A DNA stretch of 64,000 nt. Origin: JBGOTP01 sp963717075 (GTDB taxonomy: Bacteria; Acidobacteriota; Vicinamibacteria; Vicinamibacterales; CAVVIG01). Positions 1 through 8,873 of this stretch are shown one piece after another. Below the pieces are notes generated by a model. That model did no database searches and was not told the DNA's origin. It was given only the letters and a program-made list of their open reading frames with translations. The stretch covers positions 122,218 to 186,217 of the forward strand of contig CAVQVI010000002.1 in NCBI GenBank assembly GCA_963717075.1. Direction: 5' to 3'. The translations under genes and the position numbers were made by a program. How positions within the stretch are numbered: position 1 is the first letter of the stretch; each line of letters opens with the position of its first letter.

Positions 1-78
1 AGGACGCTGGGCTTGTCCGGATTCTGAGCGACGCTGCGCATTCGACCCGATCGCGCCAGTGTCGACACTGTTGAATGC

Positions 79-2168
79 CTATCGCACGAACAGTTGCAGA
101 CGGGGAAAAGCAAACCGTCCGGCGACGGCGTCGATGACGGTCACCTGACACGTGTAGAGACCCGGCTTCAGACTGCCGCCGGGGACCTCGAACTGGAAGA
201 CTGCGGCATGGCGATCGGCGACGTCGACCTGCGTCCGCTCGACGATCGGCGTTTCGAACACTTTCGTTCGCCCGCGATAGAACGCCAGGCTCGTGCGCAG
301 CTGCGGCGCGCCATTGTCCGTCGCGGGATCGTACACCTCGTAATAGAAGTACACGTGCTGATCGGCCCCGATGATGTGCGTGAGGTTCGGGACGAGCTGA
401 ACGCCGTCGCGGACGAGCGGGCTCGACGTCTTCCGGCCCGTGACGGTCTGCAGCTGCGTGCCGAGCACCAGCGAGCTGATTTTGACGGACGCCTGTTTGA
501 GCTCCGGGACCGCTACCGGCGCCTCGAACGTGCCCATCTGACCGCCGCGTTCTCGCGCACGACGATCTTCACCGAGAAGCGCCCGGGCGGCAGCGTGACG
601 CCGGTCTGGTAGAGCACCTGCCGTGCCGACAGTGACTCGGCAGTCGCGGGAGGGAGTGTCAGGGTGTCCCGGATCCGGCCAACGGGCGCGCCACGTTCGT
701 CGCGAATCACGCCGGCGACATCGAGGGTTGTCTTCTCCTTGGATATCGGGACGGCCGAACCAGGCACGGCAACGGAGATCGGCACGTAGTACCTGTCGGC
801 TGCGAGTCGGAACCAGCCCGCCGTGACGAACAGCGGCACGTCGGTCGCGGCGATCGGCGTCGCCAGCTGCTCGAGGAGCTGCGCCTCGCGATCGTCGTTC
901 GCCGTGTGTGCGAAATCGCGGTCGGCGTAGTAGCCGTCCTTCGCGTCCACCTTGACGTTCGACCGGTTCCTCACGCGGACGGTGATGCGGCGAAAGCGTC
1001 CGTCCTTTGCGGCGTTCGTGCTCGAGAAGCCGAGAATGTAGTACGACGAGATGTCGCGTTCCACACGCGCGAATGCCTCGCCGAAGTCGTTCGTGTCGGT
1101 GAACGCCGTGCCGCCGGTGTCCGAGGCGAGCGACGTCAGCGTCTCCTGCTGGGCCGCGAGCTGAGTGAACTGGTTGGCCACGGCCGATCCCGTGAAGGCG
1201 CCGAGTCCGCCGCGGCTCGCCTGCCTCGCGCTGCCTCCGGGCACGACGGCCTGCAGCCCACGGGCATCGACCGGGTAGATGCTGACGTTGGCGCGCAGCG
1301 CGGCGTTCACGGCAGCGCGCAGCTCGACCTGATTGTCGGTTCCGCTCCGCTGCATGCCGGAGCTGAAGTAGATGATCGCCTTCTTCTGCTGAATCGGCTG
1401 CAGCGCTTCGGCCAGCGTTCGCAGGGCGCGAAGGCGCACGTCGTTGTTGAACGTGTCGAGCTCCTGCGCGCTTTGATCGACGGTCGTCGAATCGTCCGTT
1501 GCTGTCTGAGCGGCACTGTCGGTCGCCGACGTGCTGGCGTCGACCGCGGCGAACGCCGTGCCTTCCGCCGATGACAACCCGGACAGCACGGAACGCACGC
1601 GGTCCTTGCCGCTCGTGAAGTCTGTCAGAACCTGAAGGCTCGTGTTGATGGCGGTGACCGCAACGAGATCCGCCGGAGACATCTGCTCGTCCACCCACTT
1701 CAGCGCGCCGTCCATCGCCTTCTGCACATCGTCGGGTTCCATCGAGCTCGTATCGAAGACCAGCGTCAGGAGCCGACGGCCGGCGACTTCCTCAGACGTC
1801 AGCGGATGCGACGGGATCGGTTCGACCGCGGACCGCACGGCCTCCGGCGCGGGTGCGGGCGCGGGCGTTGCGTACGGCGCCGCGGCCGTCAGCGTTGTTC
1901 CGCCTGCGATCGGTGCAGCCGATGCCGCGATCTCCTCGTACGCGAACGTCAGAATCTGCTGGCGTGCGCCGTCCTCGAGCAGGTCGAAATCGTCGGCCTT
2001 CAGCCCGCGGACGACGGCGCCGGAGCGATCGCGGACGACGACGTCCACGAGCACGAGGTTGACGCTGCTCCGAAACACCGGCGGCGCCTGGGCAGAGGGC
2101 TGCTGGCCGGGCAACGTCTGAACGGCGAGGATGACGAGCGCCGCGCCAGTGACGACAGTGCGCCTCAC
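79..2168 (-). CDS. Acidobacterial VWFA-related domain protein, secreted (one frameshift)
   Basis: Exported protein of the acidobacterial VWFA-related family (TIGR03436 type); cellular role unknown. Residues 1-27 form a signal peptide. Residues about 33-75 carry the strand-rich motif that precedes the VWA fold in this family (SVNLVLVDVVVRD, DFDLLEDG). The VWA domain covers about 130-390 with a degenerate metal site (FDTSSM instead of DxSxS). The rest is a beta-rich C-terminal region. The frame breaks at about 541-556: one frame reads to VKIVVREN and the sequence continues one frame over (GQMGTFEAPVAVPELK to the end RLQLFVR), as if one base were missing. The GTG start lies one base after the TGA of the upstream receptor gene, so the two are probably translationally coupled. 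Family assignment is firm, function is not. Confidence 0.85.
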
Positions 2169-2169
2169 G

Positions 2170-5100
2170 TCAGAACCTCATCCGCGCGGTGAGCGTGACG
2201 GTCCGCATCGGCTTGGCTGACAGCACGGATCCGAACGTCGGCGAGTTGACGTTGGTGTCCACCGATGCCCACTGCACCGTGTTGAGAAGGTTGAGCGCGT
2301 TGACCTGCAACGTCAGCGTCCGGTTCGGCGTGAGGCGAACGTCGCGCTGGACGAGTGCGTTCAGCTGACGCGCGCCAGGACCGACGATCATGTTGCGGGA
2401 CGAGTCGCCGTACTGACCCGTTGGCGGAATGGTGAAGGCGTTGATGTTGAAGAACTCGTCAACGGTTGGATCGGTCAGTTGAATCGGAGCACCGATGTAG
2501 TCCGCGCGGAGCGATCCGTTGACGCCGCGAAGCAGATCGCTTGCGGCGCCGAGGACCCGCGCCGTCAGCGGCGTGCCGGACTGCAGCGTCAGCGTCAGCT
2601 GCACGGCCCATTCACCGAAGACGGCGGCGAGTCCGCCGCCGTTCTTGAGCCAGTGACGGTTCGGGCCCCACGGCAGCTCGACGTACAGATTGCCGGAAAG
2701 CTGATGACGCCGATCGAAGTTCGAGCGCGCGTACTCGGCACTCACATCCTTGTCGTTCTGCGCGACGATCGCCGCCGCCGGCTCCGAGCGAAGAGGCGTT
2801 GTCCATCGCGCGCGCGAGCGTGTAGGAGACCGCGCCGCTCGTCCCGCCGGCAAGCCGGCGCTGCAGTTGTAGGTTGCCACCATTCATCAGCGAGTGGCCG
2901 CCTGACGATTCCCAGATGAACGGCTGCGCGCTGGTGATCGGCACGCCGCCGGGTCCGAGGGTCGGCGCGCGGAGAATGTCCAGGTCGGTGCCTTTGATGC
3001 CAGTGTAGCCAGCGACGACAACCCAGTTCTGCGTCCAGTTGTGCGTGATCGTCGCGTTCCATGTCTGGATCATCCCGAGCGCGTAGTCGCGGTCCACGCC
3101 CCAGTTGTTCGTCGTGGGCGGCGTCGGAGCGAGCAGCGCTTCGGCCAGCGTGAGTGGCGCGGCGAACGTTCCCGTCACCGTGGTCGTATCGGCGAACGGC
3201 GGCTGGCCACCAATTCGCGCGCAATCGACGCGTAGGTGCCGCTGTTGTAGGTGATGCTGTAGCCCCCGCGAAGGATGGTCGACGTCGTCAGTCGATAGGC
3301 GACACCGAGACGCGGTCCGAGGTTGTTCGCGTCCGTGTTCAGAAGTCCAGACGGAAAGGATCCCGTGTACGGGCCCGCACCGCCGGCGATGACCGGTGCG
3401 ACGGCGGACAGGTCTGGCGTTGCGTCGAGATTGGCCAGGCGTCCGTCGACTTCGACGTACGGTCGGGCGAGCTCGTAGCGAAGGCCGAGGTTGAACGTCA
3501 GCTTCGCGTTCTTCTGCCAGTTGTCCTCGATGTAGGCGTCGACCGCGCGTTGCCGGAGTTGCGTGGTGCCGCCGACTTCGAGGCTCGCCTGCTGGGGAAG
3601 GCCCAACAGAAAGTCGGCGAAGTCGGCGCCGGTCGTGCCGAGCCGCGTCGAGCCGCCAGAGGAATAGAGCCCGGTGAACGTGAAGCTGCCGCGCGCGTTC
3701 GAATTGATCTGATTCTCCGACGCATCGAAACGGAAATCGCCGCCGGCTCGCAGGCGATGATGCTGGTGGGATGCAGCCATGCATAGCCGGTCGCCAGCCG
3801 CGTGTCACTTCGCTCGGTGGTCGAGGCGCCCCGCACGCCGGTGAAACCGGAAAACGTCAGCGTCGGCACGCCCCAGTTCGCGGGGTCTGTGGCTGCGGAA
3901 CTCGGGTACTGAATGCCTGCCAGCCCGGCGACGTTGTCCGTGTTGGCAAATGCATTGGTCGTCTCGCTGCTCGAATGCACCGTGTTGACGTTGAAGAGAT
4001 GAATCGATCGTCCGCGAGCGACGGTCAGGGTGATCGGCACGGCGATGCTCGTGTTGACGGTCGTACCCCCAAGATCGGGGAACACGTTGAGCGCTTCCGT
4101 TTCGTTTCGACGATACTGCAGCTGGCCGCTCAGAACGATGTTGGTGCCGCGGCCCTGGCCGTCCGGTCCCTGACCGCCGAACCGACCACCGCCCGGACCG
4201 CCAAATCCGCCTTCACCGAACCGGCCAGCGCCCCGTCCGCCACCGCGGCCTCCTTGGACGACAGTGGGCGACAGGTTCTGCACAACGCGCAGGCTCACCG
4301 CTTCCGAGGACGAATGCGCCGTCGTCGTCACGTGATAGTTGTGCTGATCGCCGGGAAGATTCGCGGACGGGATGAAGCTGAGGAGCGAAGCCGCGCTCGG
4401 ATCGAGCCGAGCGAAGGGAATCTGATTGCTCGGGAAGGGTTGTCCGGTCGCCGGATCCACCAGCGTAATCGTGCTCGACGAGAAGTCGCCGACCCGCATG
4501 GGGTCGGACGGAACGGTGGCGTACTGATCGAACACGTTGTTCGCGGTGGCGCCGCTGTAGTTGATCTGGAAATTCGTGCGTCGATTCGTGTTCGCGTAGA
4601 TGCCGGGAATCTTCAGCGGCCCGCCGAACGTTGCGCCGAAATTGTTCTGGGCGAACGGCGGTTGTGTTGCCGGCACATCCGGTCGAAGTTGATACGGCAC
4701 GCTGTCGAGTACCGAGCCTCCGAAGGTGTAGGTCGCCGAGCCGCGATACCCGGGCTGCGCGGGTGCGCCACGGCCGCCGAGTGCGAATCCGCCGCGGACG
4801 CCAGGCCCGCCTCGACCGAAGGCAGCGGGCCCGGCCGGACCATTGAACGCACCCCTTTCAGTGAACCCTTCCGGGCCGAGCGGGTCGAGTTGCCCGGCGT
4901 TTATCGCCTGAAGCCGACCGTTCATCAGCCCACGATCGAGGCTCGTCGCATTGGCGCCGCCCGTAATGGCAATCGCATCAGACTGCGCGTCCTGCGCCGA
5001 GAAGCCCGGGGGCAACAACCGCGCCAGTTCCTCGTTGTCCTGTGCCGACGTTCGGTCGCCGTTGGGGATAGCATTGGCGTCGGCCTGGACGTTCAAGGTC

Positions 5101-5579
5101 TGAAAGGGTGTGGCACGTCGTGCACTGCCGCGTCCCGTCACTTCGAATGTCGGCGCGCGGCTGGTGTCGGATGGCGGCGTGGTCTGTGCAGACTCTGCGT
5201 CCCCAGATCCGCGCCTCGGCAACAGCACGATCTGCCAATCCACGGTTTGATCGCACGGGACGTCGCTCAGCGTGAGATCGCGAACGGTTCCCACGAAGCC
5301 GGCGGCGCCCACGGACAATCGATAGGTCGAGTGTGGCGCGAACTGGATCGAGTAGGTTCCATCGACATCCGTTGAGGTCGTCAGCTGAACTACGTCGCCG
5401 GCCCGCACGACCAGCGTCGCACCGGGAATGGGAACGCTGCCGCTCGCTACGCGTCCGCTGACGCGGCAGCGGCTTGGCGGGGTCTGCGCCGACGGCGGCG
5501 AGCCTTGCGCGCGCGCCACGACGCCGAGGACCGCGGCGGCAATGCTGGCCGCCAGCGCGCGACAGAGCCAGCCCCTCAT
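2170..5579 (-). CDS. TonB-dependent receptor, Oar-like, with carboxypeptidase-regulatory N-terminus (three frameshifts)
   Basis: Outer-membrane receptor of the Oar-like type. The signal peptide is MRGWLCRALAASIAAAVLG; an earlier GTG at 5609 is possible, but the hydrophobic signal starts here. It is followed by a CarboxypepD-regulatory-like beta-sandwich (residues about 40-130: VSGRVASGSVPIPGATLVV, DVDGTYSIQF), a plug and a long beta-barrel. A Gly/Arg/Phe-rich low-complexity stretch lies near 4145-4260. The reading frame changes near 3750-3765, near 3210 and inside a GGC repeat near 2775. In each case homologous barrel sequence resumes immediately (FRFDASENQINSNARG; GQPPFADTTTVTG; NDKDVSAEYARSNFDRRHQL). 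The C-terminus ends in Phe (TVTLTARMRF), as expected for a barrel. Three breaks with no lost sequence suggest indel errors, though a pseudogene is not excluded. Substrate unknown; it probably works with the VWFA protein downstream. Confidence 0.85.
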
Positions 5580-6034
5580 CGAACGGCCGGTGCGGATTCC
5601 TGGCCCCACCCCTCGACCTCATCGTGCCCGGGCTCGAGCGTCGTCGTTGTCGGCTTCCCAGGAATCAGCATCGCCATACTGTGGCTACGCCTCGCCTGCG
5701 TAAAGAGTTTCAGAGGCGGTGGGACCGTGCTCGTCGAACTCGCCCTGTCACCGTTGTTTCACGTCTTGGTCACTGTTGTGCCGAGATTGGGCCCTCCCAG
5801 TCTGTGAAGGCGCGCGACCAGTAAGAGCATGAGGAAATCATCAAGAGGCGTCGATTTCGCATGGCCCAATCACTCATGTTCGGCAATCCATCAGGCCTGC
5901 TGATGAGCTATTGAGGCTGATGACTTGCATGGCCTCACTGCCGCGGCCATCATCGGAGACGGACGTGTCTCTTGTGTGCCGGTGGTCGGCATGCTGGTTC
6001 ACGTGCGGTGCTATTTGCCGCGGGAGGAGACAGG
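5580..6034. other. Divergent intergenic region, no gene recognised
   Basis: About 450 bases between the minus-strand receptor and the plus-strand SRPBCC gene. Short open frames here have no recognisable domain. It should hold the promoters for both directions, but I see no convincing -35/-10 pair. The only clear element is the ribosome binding site GGGAGGAGA just before 6035. Confidence 0.5.
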
Positions 6035-6562
6035 ATGAAGGCGGCGAGGATCACACAGTCGCGCGGTATCTTTTCGATGGCGTGTGGCGTGGAGCTGAAT
6101 ATTCAAGCGACCGCTTCAATCATCTGGAGCCTTCTGACAGATGCGAAGGACTTCCCACGCTGGAACTCGACGGTCAGCAGGGTAGAGGGGCAGATTCGTG
6201 AGGGCGAGCGGCTCCGATTGCATGTTCCCGGCACGGCTCGCACCTTCACTCCAAGAGTATCGGGAGTGGTGCCAGACGAGCGCATGACATGGACCGGTGG
6301 ATTCTCCCCGGTGTTCAGGGGCGTGCGCGCGTTCGAACTGAGGTCGTGCGGCGACGGCTCGACCGATTTCGTGATGGAAGAACGCTTCTCTGGTCTGATG
6401 CTGCCGCTCGTCAGAGGTTCAATGCCCGACTTCGGCCCTGTGTTCGAACGTTACGCCAACGATTTGAAGCGTGAGGCGGAGGTCAGGCAACGAAGTCGTC
6501 AAGGAAGCGGCCCAAGCGAGGAGGAAGATACTCTGCGGACTCAAGGCGCACGGGGAGCATGA
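6035..6562 (+). CDS. SRPBCC family protein (polyketide cyclase/START-like)
   Basis: Single-domain protein of about 175 residues with the SRPBCC hydrophobic-pocket fold. The N-terminal strand and helix ELNIQATASIIWSLLTDAKDFPRWNSTV is typical of the family; the middle has R-L-x-L-H-V and the later strands RMTWTGG and GSTDFVMEERFSG; the long C-terminal helix begins near PVFERYANDLKREAE. No signal peptide, so probably cytoplasmic. The start at 6035 is preferred over an upstream in-frame ATG (5972) because GGGAGGAGA sits at the right distance. The ligand cannot be inferred. It stands alone, transcribed away from the TonB receptor. The last 15-20 residues are polar and may be disordered. Confidence 0.8.
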   Translation: MKAARITQSRGIFSMACGVELNIQATASIIWSLLTDAKDFPRWNSTVSRVEGQIREGERLRLHVPGTARTFTPRVSGVVPDERMTWTGGFSPVFRGVRAFELRSCGDGSTDFVMEERFSGLMLPLVRGSMPDFGPVFERYANDLKREAEVRQRSRQGSGPSEEEDTLRTQGARGA

Positions 6563-6693
6563 GCCACGAATGTCGGAAGGACATGCTACGCCAGCGCCGC
6601 GGCGCGAGGTTCGTGCGAACGCGCCAGTCGGCGCGAATACACATGGGCATTGACGCGCCGAGCCGCTGAATGCCGGAGGCCGTCTGTGCCGAA

Positions 6694-7710
6694 CTACTTC
6701 AGCGACGCGAGGTACGCCCCAAGGTTGATCAGGTCGTCCTGATTGAGCTTCGTCACAACAGGCTTCATCAGTTGCGACCACTCGCCGTCGCGCGCACCGG
6801 TCTGGTAGTCGTAGAGTTGGCGAACGAGGTAACTGGGCGAGCGGCCGGCGAGCCCGGGCACAGGTCCCATGCCGTTCAAGTCGGCACCGTGGCAGGTGGC
6901 GCAGGGGGTCGTCTTGCCGTTGTCGCCGGTCTTTGCGAGGGTCTCGCCCTTCTTGATGGAGCCGACGGGCACGTACGCGATGAAGCCGTGGTGCGGACTC
7001 CGGTAGACGTCCTTCATCTCCACGTCCTCGGGGGTTTCGATGATCCGCTTCCCGATCGGCTCGCTCGGGGGACCGTCGACCATGGCCAGGTTGTTGTGGA
7101 AGTGCACCTTCGGCACCTTCTCCGTTTCCTTCACCTGGATCCAGGGCTTCTGGCCGAGATAGGGGACCGTCGCGAAGTACTCGGCCGCCGCCTTCATCTC
7201 GTCCTCAGTCATGTTCTTCGCGAACGCGATCATGGACGCCGCGTTGCCTTTCTTCGGGTCCGAGCTCTTGCGCTTTCCGTCCCTGAAGTCCTTCAGCGTC
7301 TGGACGTAATACGAGATGGGCAGCCCGTAGACCGGTGCGTTTTCCGGCTGACCCCTGCCGGTGGCGCGATGACAGAGACTGCACGCCGTGACCCTCTCCG
7401 CCTGCTTGCCTTTGGCGACGATGTCGGGCATCGGGCCATGCTCGTCGGGAAAGAATTCGGCCGGACCGAATGCGTTCATCAGCTGGGCCCGGGTGTACGT
7501 GTGCTTGGAGCCGGGCGCGGTCCTCGGGAAATCCGTGACCGGCGCGGCAGGCGGAGCGGGCGCGGCGGGCGCTGGGGCTCCGGAGGGTGTGGACGGGTAA
7601 CCGTATGCCCACAGGGGCAACTGGGATGCTGGCCCCTCCTGGGCTGCGGCCGTCATGACGACCGCGGTAAACACAAGACCAAGCATCAACTCGGGAACAC
7701 GGTGGCGCAC
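6694..7710 (-). CDS. Di-heme c-type cytochrome, exported
   Basis: Periplasmic electron-transfer protein with two CxxCH heme sites: CSLCH at residues about 110-114 and CATCH at about 270-274, each followed by helices typical of cytochrome c class I domains. The N-terminus has a signal peptide (LMLGLVFTAVVMTAAAQ), then an Ala/Pro-rich linker. The C-terminal domain contains DLNGMGPVPGLAGRSPSYLVRQLYDYQTG, giving a possible axial Met. I place the start at the GTG at 7710 because AGGAGG lies six bases upstream; an in-frame ATG at 7776 has no such site. It could accept electrons from the neighbouring PQQ dehydrogenase (8.9-11 kb), but that link is inference from proximity only. Confidence 0.85.
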   Translation of the reverse strand: MRHRVPELMLGLVFTAVVMTAAAQEGPASQLPLWAYGYPSTPSGAPAPAAPAPPAAPVTDFPRTAPGSKHTYTRAQLMNAFGPAEFFPDEHGPMPDIVAKGKQAERVTACSLCHRATGRGQPENAPVYGLPISYYVQTLKDFRDGKRKSSDPKKGNAASMIAFAKNMTEDEMKAAAEYFATVPYLGQKPWIQVKETEKVPKVHFHNNLAMVDGPPSEPIGKRIIETPEDVEMKDVYRSPHHGFIAYVPVGSIKKGETLAKTGDNGKTTPCATCHGADLNGMGPVPGLAGRSPSYLVRQLYDYQTGARDGEWSQLMKPVVTKLNQDDLINLGAYLASLK

Positions 7711-8034
7711 GCCATCCCTCCTAGTCGGTCGCCAAGTCCACGGAAGCTGCATTGTAGCGCGAAGCGCAGGCATCAAACGCAGACGCCGTGGCGCGCTCCC
7801 GAGACCTTACTTGATTCCGTTACACGACCGATCTGAACGGTTTCCGATCCGAAGGGCATCGTGTACAGGCTCCCATCGTCGGCAATCGTCCACTCAATCA
7901 CTTCTCGGAGGCGAAAACACAGCATCAGTAGACCCTGCGGCGTCACTGAGGAACTATCCGTCCTGCATGGCCGTTGGCCGATATAATCCAACAACTTGTG
8001 CCCTCGCTCCCAGTATCCGCTCTCGGCGTCTGCG
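7711..8034. other. Intergenic region, no intact gene
   Basis: Roughly 320 bases upstream of the cytochrome start. No frame gives a recognisable protein. TATAAT occurs at 7982-7987 but lacks a matching -35. The 3' side runs into a short degraded coding remnant described separately. Confidence 0.5.
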
Positions 8035-8121
8035 AAATCATCACCCCGATCGGCGAGGGCGCAGATTCAGGTGATCGTGAACTGGACCGAAGAACTGAAG
8101 CAACGAGTGCCGACGAAGTGA
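8035..8121 (+). pseudogene. C-terminal remnant of a PD40/TolB-type beta-propeller protein
   Basis: The frame ending with TGA at 8119-8121 reads IQVIVNWTEELKQRVPTK. This resembles the characteristic last residues (VVLNWTEELKRLVP-like) of acidobacterial protein kinases and periplasmic proteins with WD40/PD40 propellers. A neighbouring frame just upstream reads EIITPIGEGADS, which could be the preceding strand after a frameshift. No start or propeller remains upstream. I interpret it as the stub of a mostly deleted gene. The match is from memory of the family ending, so confidence is moderate. Confidence 0.4.
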
Positions 8122-8125
8122 CACG

Positions 8126-8635
8126 ATGATCCTCACGTGCGACGTGATCCGGCGCGAGATCGAGGCGGGGCGAGTGGTGATCGATCCGTTCTTCGCGGAC
8201 CAGGTGGGGCCGGCGTCGATCGACCTGCATCTCGGCGACGAGATCCGCGTCATGCACGCCGGGCGCGAGCCGGTGCCGGTGACCGACGACGTCGACTACC
8301 GGACGATCAGCGACGTGCGCTCGCTCGAGACACCGTATCCGCTGGCACCCGGCGAGACCATCCACGGCATCACCCGCGAGCGCATCACGCTTCCCGGCGA
8401 CATCGGCGGATGGCTCGAGGGCCGCAGCCGGTTCGCGCGCCTCGGCCTCATGATCCACGTCACCTCGGGCTTCGTGCAGCCGGGCGTCGCGAGCCGCCAG
8501 GTGCTCGAGATGTCGAACGTGTCGGGCCGGACGCTGCTCATCCACGCAGGCGTGCGGCTCCTCCAGATCGTGCTCCAGCGCTGCGAGGGCAGCGCCGTCT
8601 ACCAGGGACGCTTCGCGCGCCAGGACAATCTGTAG
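8126..8635 (+). CDS. dcd: dCTP deaminase (dUTPase-like fold)
   Basis: Cytoplasmic nucleotide-metabolism enzyme that deaminates dCTP to dUTP on the way to dTTP. The 169-residue protein has the family motifs: GPASIDLHLG at 28-37, LEGRSRFARLG at 97-107 (phosphate-binding Ser/Arg loop), SGFVQPG at 114-120 and VLEMSN with the expected catalytic Glu128. The loop VQPG carries Gln where canonical Dcd has Asp (IDPG), a notable difference that may affect activity or regulation. The length is slightly below the usual 175-195. It starts at ATG 8126 directly after the propeller remnant and has no clear operon partner. Confidence 0.85.
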   Translation: MILTCDVIRREIEAGRVVIDPFFADQVGPASIDLHLGDEIRVMHAGREPVPVTDDVDYRTISDVRSLETPYPLAPGETIHGITRERITLPGDIGGWLEGRSRFARLGLMIHVTSGFVQPGVASRQVLEMSNVSGRTLLIHAGVRLLQIVLQRCEGSAVYQGRFARQDNL

Positions 8636-8873
8636 CCGCACCCAGGCCTCGCCTGATTGACGCGAAGCGCAACACGGAGCTGGAGAGCGCCGCCCCGCCG
8701 ATCACGCTGCCAATGACCTGGAGTCCCGAGACGAAGCCACGCGCCACCGGGGCACTCCACGGAGTGAACCGGTGCCGCCAGCGACTCAGCGGCCTGCTTC
8801 ACTACTATTACCGGGCGGCCTGACGGCTCGGCCTGATTTTCGGATTGTGCGGGATCGAAGGCCGCCCCGTCGG

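Noticed and set aside
3771..5375. 534-codon plus-strand open frame opposite the TonB receptor
   Set aside because: No family resemblance; the minus strand reads as a clear receptor.
7982..7987. Perfect TATAAT upstream of dcd
   Set aside because: No -35 at an acceptable distance and it lies more than 130 bases before the gene, in degraded coding sequence.
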